Shown here piece after piece: positions 57,516 through 64,000 of a stretch of 64,000 nt of DNA. Origin of the DNA: Bordetella parapertussis (lineage in GTDB: Bacteria; Pseudomonadota; Gammaproteobacteria; Burkholderiales; SG8-41); the NCBI GenBank assembly GCA_945864585.1, contig CAMBCF010000002.1, positions 31,570 to 95,569 of the forward strand. Reading direction: 5' to 3'. The notes below the pieces were generated by a model. That model worked only from the letters and a program-made list of their open reading frames with translations, made no database searches and was not told where the DNA came from. The position numbers and the translations under genes were made by a program. Position 1 is the first letter of the stretch. Each line of letters opens with the position of its first letter.

Positions 57516-59129
57516 TCAGGCATCCACCAGCCGGCTCACGCCATTCTCAACCACAAAACTCCGGCGCGTGCTCATGCGCCCGTCAGGCACGCTCACCTTG
57601 TCGAGCACCTGATAATCCGCCTGCCAGCGCTGCGGGGTCACCACGTGCCGCGTATAGCCGCGCTGGCCATTGTAGAACTTGATATGCGGGTCTTGCTGCA
57701 TCAGGGCTTGGTGGCGGTTGTTGGTGTCATAGCCGTCGCCCAGCGACGAGATCGAGGTGGTCACAAACTCCACGCCCAGCGTGGCGGATTTTTCGTCGGC
57801 GAAGTCCTTTTTGAGCTCCCCTGCGCAGTTAAAATGCACATCGCCATCGACCGCAATCAGATTGCGCAGCTTTGATTGCTCCGCGGCGGCAAACAGCCGG
57901 TAGCGCGCGGCCACTGCGCCGTCCCATTTGTCCGTGCTGTAGGCCGCGATGTTGGGATCGGGATTACGATCCGCGCGCAGCATCGGCACCTGTTGTGCCA
58001 GCAACGTCCACCGCGCGGGTTTGCGAAAACTCTCGTAAAGCCAGTGTTCCTGCGTCTCGCCCAGCATGGTGCGATGCGCTTCCAGCGCTTCGGCGCAATT
58101 GGCCTTGATGCCACCGCCGCACGGTTGATCCGAACGATACTGCCGCGTATCGAGTACGTTCACGGCCAGAAGATCGCCGATGGTGAGCCGCCGGTAGGCG
58201 AGCACGTCGGGCCCGCGCGGCATCTGCGCGCGGCGCAGCGGCAGATGTTCGTACCACGCCTGGAATGCCGCCGCGCGCCGCAGCAGAAATTGTTCGCGCG
58301 GCATGTGCTTAACCGTGGATTCGCCTGCCCAGTTGTTGACGACTTCGTGATCGTCAAAGCTCATGATAAAGGGGGCAGAGGCATGCGCCGCCTGCAAATC
58401 GGCATCGAGCTGATACAGCGCATAACGATGACGGTAATCATCCAGCGTAAAACACTCACGCGGCTCACCGGGCATAACGCGCGTTATCGGCCACGGCGTT
58501 TTTGCGCCCGGCTGCAGCGCCGGATACTCGTAAATATAATCACCGTAATGAAAAACAAAATCAAATCGCTCGGCGGCAATGCGGCGGTACGCGGTAAATA
58601 AACCCGCCTCGTAGCGCTGGCAGCCGGCAACGGCGAAGCGCAGTTGGGCCAGCGGCTCGCCCGCACGCGGAAAAGTGCGCGAGCGGCCGACGGCACTGCG
58701 TTCGCTGCCCACGGTGAATTGATAAAAATAATCGCGCGCAGGTTCGAGTCCCGCCACCTCCACATGCACCGCGTGCCCCAGTTCGGGCTGCGCCATCGCC
58801 TTGCCCTTTTGCACAGTCGTTTGCATGCGCTCGTCACTGGCGACTGCCCATTCGACCTCGACAGGGTTTTTCGGCATGCCGCTGCCGCGTTCCAGCGGCT
58901 TGGGTGCGATCCTGGTCCACAGTACAAAGCCGTCGGGCGCGGGATCGCCCGACGCAACTCCCAGTGAAAATGGGTACGCAGAAAAAACCGGATTGGCCCA
59001 CACGGAACGCGAGAACAGGTTGCCGGCCGCGGTCAGCAGTGCCGACGCGCCCAGACCGCGCAACAGGTTGCGGCGATTAACGATGACAAATTCATCCACG
59101 TTCAGATGTTTTGGAAAACGGGAAAACAT
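57516..59129 (-). CDS. PhoD-like alkaline phosphatase/phosphodiesterase, Tat-type N-terminus
   Basis: VNRRNLLRGLGASALL, FSLGVASGDPAPDGFVLWTRIAP, FHYGDYIYEY, FIMSFDDHEVVNNWAGES, LIAVDGDVHFNCAGEL. Confidence 0.95.
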   Translation of the reverse strand: MFSRFPKHLNVDEFVIVNRRNLLRGLGASALLTAAGNLFSRSVWANPVFSAYPFSLGVASGDPAPDGFVLWTRIAPKPLERGSGMPKNPVEVEWAVASDERMQTTVQKGKAMAQPELGHAVHVEVAGLEPARDYFYQFTVGSERSAVGRSRTFPRAGEPLAQLRFAVAGCQRYEAGLFTAYRRIAAERFDFVFHYGDYIYEYPALQPGAKTPWPITRVMPGEPRECFTLDDYRHRYALYQLDADLQAAHASAPFIMSFDDHEVVNNWAGESTVKHMPREQFLLRRAAAFQAWYEHLPLRRAQMPRGPDVLAYRRLTIGDLLAVNVLDTRQYRSDQPCGGGIKANCAEALEAHRTMLGETQEHWLYESFRKPARWTLLAQQVPMLRADRNPDPNIAAYSTDKWDGAVAARYRLFAAAEQSKLRNLIAVDGDVHFNCAGELKKDFADEKSATLGVEFVTTSISSLGDGYDTNNRHQALMQQDPHIKFYNGQRGYTRHVVTPQRWQADYQVLDKVSVPDGRMSTRRSFVVENGVSRLVDA

Positions 59130-59149
59130 ACGGGGCTCCTTGCTACAAT

Positions 59150-60367
59150 TTATGCGGCCGCTGCAAGCGCACGCGGATGTGCTTCGCGTATCGGCAGATT
59201 CACCAGCGCCGCCAGACTTGCCAACGCAATGTCGGCGTACCACATCCACTGATAATTGCCGCTGCTGTCGACGGCAAGGCCGCCCAGCCATGCACCGAAA
59301 AATCCGCCGATCTGGTGCGACAACAGCGTAAAACCAAACAGCGTGGCAAGATAGCGCGCGCCGAAAAGTTTGCCCACGAGTCCGGCGGTCGGCGGCACCG
59401 TCGCGAGCCAGGTCAGCCCCAGCACCGCGGCAAAAATATAAAACGTGAGCGCGGTTTTCGGGGCGGCGAGATAACAGGCCACCGCCACTGCGCGCGCGCC
59501 GTACACCCAGAACAACAACATTTTCATGCGGTGTTTTTGCGCCAGCCAACCCACGCTGAGGCTGCCTGCGATATTGGCGATGCCGATAATCGCCAATGCG
59601 CCGGCTGACACCGCAGCGGGCAAGCCGCACAAGCCCACTTCACCCGGCAGATGCGTCACCAGAAACGCGATGTGAAAACCGCAGGTGAAAAACCCGGCGT
59701 GCAAACACCAGTAGCTGCGATCCTGAAAGGCGACACCGATTTGCGCTTTGAGCGTGATTTCCACAGGCGCGCCCGCCACCGGCGCCGCCGGAGGTTTGTT
59801 GCCCAACTTGAACGCCAGCGGTATCGTCGCCAGACACGCTACCGCCAATGTCCACAACGCCGTTACCCAACCGAACGCTGCGATCACCGCTTGCGACAAG
59901 GGCGCGAATACAAACTGTCCGAACGAGCCGCCGGCGTTGATAAAACCCGACGCAAACGCGCGGCGCTCCGCCGGCAAGCGTTGCGCCGCAGAGCCTATGA
60001 GTATCGAGAAGCTGCCCGCGCCCGCACCCGCTGCGGTCAAAATGCCCAGCATCATCACCAGCCCAAAGCCGCTGGCCATGAACGGCGTTGCCGCCAGCCC
60101 CAACGCCATCATCAATGCGCCGATGACGATTATGCGCACGGTGCCCGCCCGATCCAGCAGCGCGCCGAAAATCGGCTGCGCGGCGCCCCATACAAACTGC
60201 CCCACCGCCAGCGCGAAACTGATGGTCACGATACCCAGGCCCGTAGAGGTATTGAGCGGCGATACAAACAGGCCCAGCGACTGGCGCACACCCATGGTAA
60301 TCATCAGTATGGCCGAGGCGCACAGCACAAGCACCCAGTAAGCGCGCCCCTCTTTTGTCATTGCCAT
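59150..60367 (-). CDS. MFS transporter
   Basis: About 12 TM segments: VLVLCASAILMITMGVRQSLGLFVSPL, GAAQPIFGALLDRAGTVRIIVIGALMMALGL. Confidence 0.95.
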   Translation of the reverse strand: MAMTKEGRAYWVLVLCASAILMITMGVRQSLGLFVSPLNTSTGLGIVTISFALAVGQFVWGAAQPIFGALLDRAGTVRIIVIGALMMALGLAATPFMASGFGLVMMLGILTAAGAGAGSFSILIGSAAQRLPAERRAFASGFINAGGSFGQFVFAPLSQAVIAAFGWVTALWTLAVACLATIPLAFKLGNKPPAAPVAGAPVEITLKAQIGVAFQDRSYWCLHAGFFTCGFHIAFLVTHLPGEVGLCGLPAAVSAGALAIIGIANIAGSLSVGWLAQKHRMKMLLFWVYGARAVAVACYLAAPKTALTFYIFAAVLGLTWLATVPPTAGLVGKLFGARYLATLFGFTLLSHQIGGFFGAWLGGLAVDSSGNYQWMWYADIALASLAALVNLPIREAHPRALAAAA

Positions 60368-60513
60368 TGCGGTAAAGCCCCGGTCTTGTTAGCCCTGCAT
60401 CGCAAACACTTTTACGTTAGCCCATTTGATGGTCCGTCGCAACCACAACGTTTCGCACGCGGATTGAATGCTAGAATTCCAGCATCCCGATTTCATCACG
60501 TTCAGGAACGTCC

Positions 60514-60960
60514 ATGCCCATCGGCAAACTCGATCACTTTTCCATCCGCACGCTCGACGTTGAAGCCTCGCGCCGCTTCTATACCGATATCATGGGCTTT
60601 AGCGAAGGTTTTCGCCCGCCGTTTAATTTCCCCGGCTTGTGGATGTATAACGGCCCGCAGTATCCCGAGACCAATGGCGTGGTGCATATCATCGGCGTCG
60701 ATCTTAAAAACCCGGAAGGCCTCAAGGAGTATCTCGGTGACCGCGATCTGTCGACGCTCACCGGCACCGGCACCGTCGATCACATGGCGTTTGCCGCCAC
60801 CCATCTCCCCGATATGCGCGCGCGGCTCACCCGCCACGGCGTCGCGTTTCGCGAGCGCACCATACCGTCGCTGGGCATACATCAGGTGTTTTTTGAAGAC
60901 CCCAGTCAGGTCACCATCGAATTGAATTACCCGGCGGCTGAGGCGCAGCAGGCGGATTGA
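60514..60960 (+). CDS. VOC (glyoxalase/dioxygenase superfamily) protein
   Basis: KLDHFSIRTLDVEASRRFYTDIMGFSEGFRPPF, VDHMAFAATHLPDMRARLTRHGVAFRERTIPSLGIHQVFFEDPSQVTIELNY. Confidence 0.95.
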   Translation: MPIGKLDHFSIRTLDVEASRRFYTDIMGFSEGFRPPFNFPGLWMYNGPQYPETNGVVHIIGVDLKNPEGLKEYLGDRDLSTLTGTGTVDHMAFAATHLPDMRARLTRHGVAFRERTIPSLGIHQVFFEDPSQVTIELNYPAAEAQQAD

Positions 60961-61042
60961 TCGGTCAGCACGACCCGAAATCAACCCCTTCACCGCAAAG
61001 ACGCAAAGGAAACGCAAAGAAGGGCATATTTTGTTTTTTCAT

Positions 61043-61236
61043 CTCTATTCAGCGTGAACGAAAAGTCAAAAACCTCCCTCACCCGGCGCTTCGCGCCACC
61101 CTCTGCTCCGCTTCAAGTGTGCCCTTGTCCCGGAGGGCGAGGGATTCTTCCCCTCTCCCTGCGGGGAGAGCGTAGCGAGGGGGCGGAGCCGGCCAGGGGT
61201 GAGGGAAAGAAGTTGATTTTGCACTCAGGCAGAATA
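61043..61236. repeat. MITE-like dispersed element, copy 2, nested inside a different palindrome
   Basis: ctctattcagcgtgaacgaaaagtcaaaaacctccctcaccc ... gggtgagggaaagaagttgattttgcactcaggcagaatagata. Confidence 0.85.
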
Positions 61237-61362
61237 GATACGTTTTTTCTTTGCGGGTTTTTCTTTGCGTCGAACCCTCACTCCTGACCTCTCTCCCAAG
61301 GGGAGAGAGGAAGCTCGAGCCTCCCTTCCCCCTCCGGGAGAAGGGTCGGGGATGAGGGATGG

Positions 61363-61404
61363 CGCCTTTGCGCATTTGCGCATTTGCGCATTTGCGCATT
61401 TGCG
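61363..61404. repeat. Tandem 8-bp repeat (gcgcattt)n, about 4-5 units
   Basis: ttgcgcatttgcgcatttgcgcatttgcgcatttgcg, ~35 bp upstream of the 61445 ATG. Confidence 0.92.
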
Positions 61405-61444
61405 GTGAGATTTTTTCGGCATCATTCAACGGAGACCACGTAAC

Positions 61445-62374
61445 ATGAAAATCGGATTCATCGGCATCGGCACCATGGGCGGTCACATGGCTTACAACCT
61501 GTGCAAGGCCGAATACGAGGTCACCGTTCACGATCTCAATCGCGATCTCTCCCAGCGCCACCTTGAAGTCGGCGCGACGTGGGCCGACAACGTAAAACAG
61601 ATCGCTCAAGACAGCGACGTCATCATGACTTCGCTGCCGGGTCCGAAAGAAGTGCAGGATGTCGCGCTGCGCGCCGACGGCATTTTGAGCCACATGAAGC
61701 CGGGCGCGGTGTGGTTTGATCTCTCCACCAACTCGGTCACCGTGGTGCGCGCGCTGCACGCCGCGTTTGCGAAAAAGGGCCTGCACATGCTCGACGCGCC
61801 GGTCAGCGGCGGCCCCAAGGGCGCCCAATCCGGCAAGATGGCGCTGCTGGTGGGTGGTGATCGTGACGTATTCGACAAATACCGCAAGGTGCTCGAGGCT
61901 ATCGGCGATCAAATTTTTTACGTCGGCGCGAGCGGCGCAGGCACTATCGCCAAGCTGGTGCATAACTGCGCGGGATACGCGATACAGGCGGCGATCGCGG
62001 AATTGATGACGATGGGCGTCAAAGGCGGGGTTGATCCGGTGGAACTGTGGACCGCGATGCGCCAGTGCGCAATGGGCCGCGTGCGCACCTTTGACCGCAT
62101 GGGCAACCAGTTCATGCAACACAAGTTCGAGCCGCCCGATTTCGCGCTGAAACTCGCGCACAAGGACGTGACGCTCGCCACCGAATTCGCGCGCGAAATC
62201 GGCGTGCCGATGAAAATCGCCAACATCACGCACGCCGAAATGACCGAAGCGCTCAATCGCGGCTGGGGCCACCTGGATTCACGCTCGTTCCTGATGCTGC
62301 AAAAAGAGCGCGCCGGCGTGGAGATCAAAGTGTCTGCCGAGGCGATACAAAAAGTGCTGGATCGCGATGGTTAA
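61445..62374 (+). CDS. NAD(P)-dependent beta-hydroxyacid dehydrogenase (3-hydroxyisobutyrate dehydrogenase-like)
   Basis: KIGFIGIGTMGGHMAYNLCKAEYEVTVHDLNRD, MLDAPVSGGPKGAQSGKMALLVGGD, GAGTIAKLVHNC. Confidence 0.96.
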   Translation: MKIGFIGIGTMGGHMAYNLCKAEYEVTVHDLNRDLSQRHLEVGATWADNVKQIAQDSDVIMTSLPGPKEVQDVALRADGILSHMKPGAVWFDLSTNSVTVVRALHAAFAKKGLHMLDAPVSGGPKGAQSGKMALLVGGDRDVFDKYRKVLEAIGDQIFYVGASGAGTIAKLVHNCAGYAIQAAIAELMTMGVKGGVDPVELWTAMRQCAMGRVRTFDRMGNQFMQHKFEPPDFALKLAHKDVTLATEFAREIGVPMKIANITHAEMTEALNRGWGHLDSRSFLMLQKERAGVEIKVSAEAIQKVLDRDG

Positions 62375-62437
62375 CGGCAGCGGCCTGTGCTCCCGTAAAA
62401 TGCACTATCCGGTTCACTCACCTCAGAGAAAAACATT

Positions 62438-63619
62438 ATGTCGGGTTTGAGCGAAGAACAAGCGCGCGCTTATATGCACAAGTTGCTGGGCGTGATGAGC
62501 GCGCAAAACGGGTCGGATCTTTTTATTGCGGCTGATTTTCCGCCCAGCATGAAAGTGCACGGCACCATGCAGCCGCTGGCCTCTCAAAAACTCAGCGGCG
62601 AAATCACCCGCGTGCTCGCGCACGCGCTGATGAACGGCGAGCAGCGCGCGGAGTTCCAGAAAGAAATGGAATGCAATTTCGCGATTGCCATTCCCGGTGT
62701 GTCGCGCTTTCGCGTAAACGTGTTTGTGCAACAGCGCCATGTCGGGATGGTGATCCGCACCATCGCCGCCGAAATTCCCAATTTCGAAAAACTGGGTCTG
62801 CCCGTGGTGCTCAAAGAAGTCATCATGAACAAACGCGGCCTGGTGCTGGTGGTCGGCGGCACCGGTTCGGGCAAATCCACCACGCTGGCGGCGATGATCG
62901 ATCAGCGTAACCGCACCTCGGCAGGCCACATTATTACGGTCGAAGATCCGGTGGAGTATGTGCATGAATCGAAGATGTCGCTGATCACGCACCGCGAAGT
63001 CGGCATCGACACCCACAGCTGGCATCACGCGCTGAAAAACACACTGCGTCAGGCGCCGGATGTGATTCTGATCGGTGAAATTCGTGATGCGGAAACCATG
63101 GAGCATGCCATCGCATTCGCCGAAACCGGACATCTGTGCCTGGGCACGCTGCATGCGAACAGCGCCAATCAGACCATCGAGCGTGTCATCAATTTTTTTC
63201 CCGAAGAACGGCGCACGCAGCTGCTGATGGATCTCTCGGCCAACCTGCGCGGTATCGTCGCACAGCGCCTGGTGCGCATGGAAGATAACACCGGGCGCAA
63301 GGCCGCCGTTGAAATCCTGCTCAACACGCCCTCGATTGCCGAGCGGATTTTTAAAGGCGAGTTCACTGAAATCAAATCCCTCATGACCAAGTCGCGCGAA
63401 CTCGGGATGCGAACTTTCGACTGGGCGCTGTTCGATTTGTATTCCGAGAACTACATCAGTTATGAAGAAGCAATACGCAATTCAGACTCGGCCAATGAAT
63501 TGCGCCTGAACATCAAACTCAAAAGCAAGCGTGGCGAACCGGCATCCACCACGACTTCAAGTTTGTCCCTGCATGAGGAGCCGGAGCCGCCGGCTGCAGC
63601 AGCGGCGACGACTGCATAA
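62438..63619 (+). CDS. pilU: PilT/PilU-type twitching motility ATPase (PilU-like)
   Basis: LVVGGTGSGKSTTLAAMIDQRN Walker A, ITVEDPVEYVHESKMSLITHREVGIDTHSWHHALKNTLRQAPDVILIGEIRDAETMEHAIAFAETGHLCLGTLHANSANQTIERVINFFPEERR. Confidence 0.96.
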   Translation: MSGLSEEQARAYMHKLLGVMSAQNGSDLFIAADFPPSMKVHGTMQPLASQKLSGEITRVLAHALMNGEQRAEFQKEMECNFAIAIPGVSRFRVNVFVQQRHVGMVIRTIAAEIPNFEKLGLPVVLKEVIMNKRGLVLVVGGTGSGKSTTLAAMIDQRNRTSAGHIITVEDPVEYVHESKMSLITHREVGIDTHSWHHALKNTLRQAPDVILIGEIRDAETMEHAIAFAETGHLCLGTLHANSANQTIERVINFFPEERRTQLLMDLSANLRGIVAQRLVRMEDNTGRKAAVEILLNTPSIAERIFKGEFTEIKSLMTKSRELGMRTFDWALFDLYSENYISYEEAIRNSDSANELRLNIKLKSKRGEPASTTTSSLSLHEEPEPPAAAAATTA

Positions 63620-63661
63620 GCCCAAGCGGGCGCATAGTACGGTTTTGTATTTATTCATTAT

Positions 63662-63842
63662 TTCCCTCTATTCAGCGTGAGTGACGTATCAACTTCTTTC
63701 CCTCACCCCTAGCCCCTCTCCCGGAGGGAGAGGGGAACAAACCCTCGCCCTCCGGGACAAGGGCACACTTGCAGCGGAGCAGAGGGTGGCGCGCAGCGCC
63801 GGGTGAGGGAGGTTTTTGACTTTTCGTTCAGGCTGTATAGTT
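63662..63842. repeat. MITE-like dispersed element, copy 3
   Basis: ctctattcagcgtgagtgacgtatcaacttctttccctcacccctagcccc ... gcgccgggtgagggaggtttttgacttttcgttcaggctgtatag. Confidence 0.88.
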
Positions 63843-63914
63843 ACCATTGTTTGTAACTATTTAGGTTAGAGCGAGGCATTGTACTTTTTGTAGATTCATA
63901 CGATACTTCCGGGC

Positions 63915-64000
63915 ATGCTGAAACGCCCTGACTTATCGCAACTGAGTTTAGCCGAAAAAGACGCGCTGATAACAGCGCTGTTTGATCAGTTGGATACCCT
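63915..64000 (+). mobile_element. N-terminal start of an IS66-family-like transposase (cut by window edge)
   Basis: MLKRPDLSQLSLAEKDALITALFDQLDT resembles IS66 TnpC N-termini; only 28 codons visible. Confidence 0.55.

Noticed and set aside
61363-61404. CRISPR-like array
   Set aside because: Contiguous 8-bp units with no spacers and no cas genes in the window.
61079-62272. 397-aa minus-strand ORF antisense to the 61445 dehydrogenase
   Set aside because: Its C-terminus translates the MITE-like repeat ([41 protein letters not shown]) and the 8-mer array; not a real gene.

Overview
64 kb GC-rich chromosomal window, probably from a betaproteobacterium (inferred from the many Bug/TctC-type receptors and the dispersed palindromic repeats). 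Most of it is catabolic gene content: 9 Bug/TctC solute-binding proteins (one frameshifted) with no TctA/TctB membrane genes in the window, 6 MmgE/PrpD-family proteins, and assorted hydrolases, dehydrogenases, acyl-CoA enzymes and transporters. The left end carries a tightly overlapped three-gene operon: Nudix, then a PLD-nuclease/SF2-helicase/DUF3427 protein interrupted by an in-frame TAA, then an unknown 122-aa ORF. This is the best candidate for a poorly described defence or repair-type module. Next to it are a truncated DUF1778 antitoxin, a ParDE-like pair and an orphan HI1420-type antitoxin. Other notable items: a D-hydantoinase / unknown 115-aa ORF / CobW-G3E GTPase triad coupled by start-stop overlaps; a MITE-like repeat family whose core is inserted in frame in a ygiQ-like radical SAM gene; one such element nested in another palindrome; a cluster of gene remnants at 23.9-24.8 kb; and the start of an IS66-like transposase at the right edge. 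I recognised no rRNA, tRNA or CRISPR array. All product names come from reading the translations by eye, without database searches.
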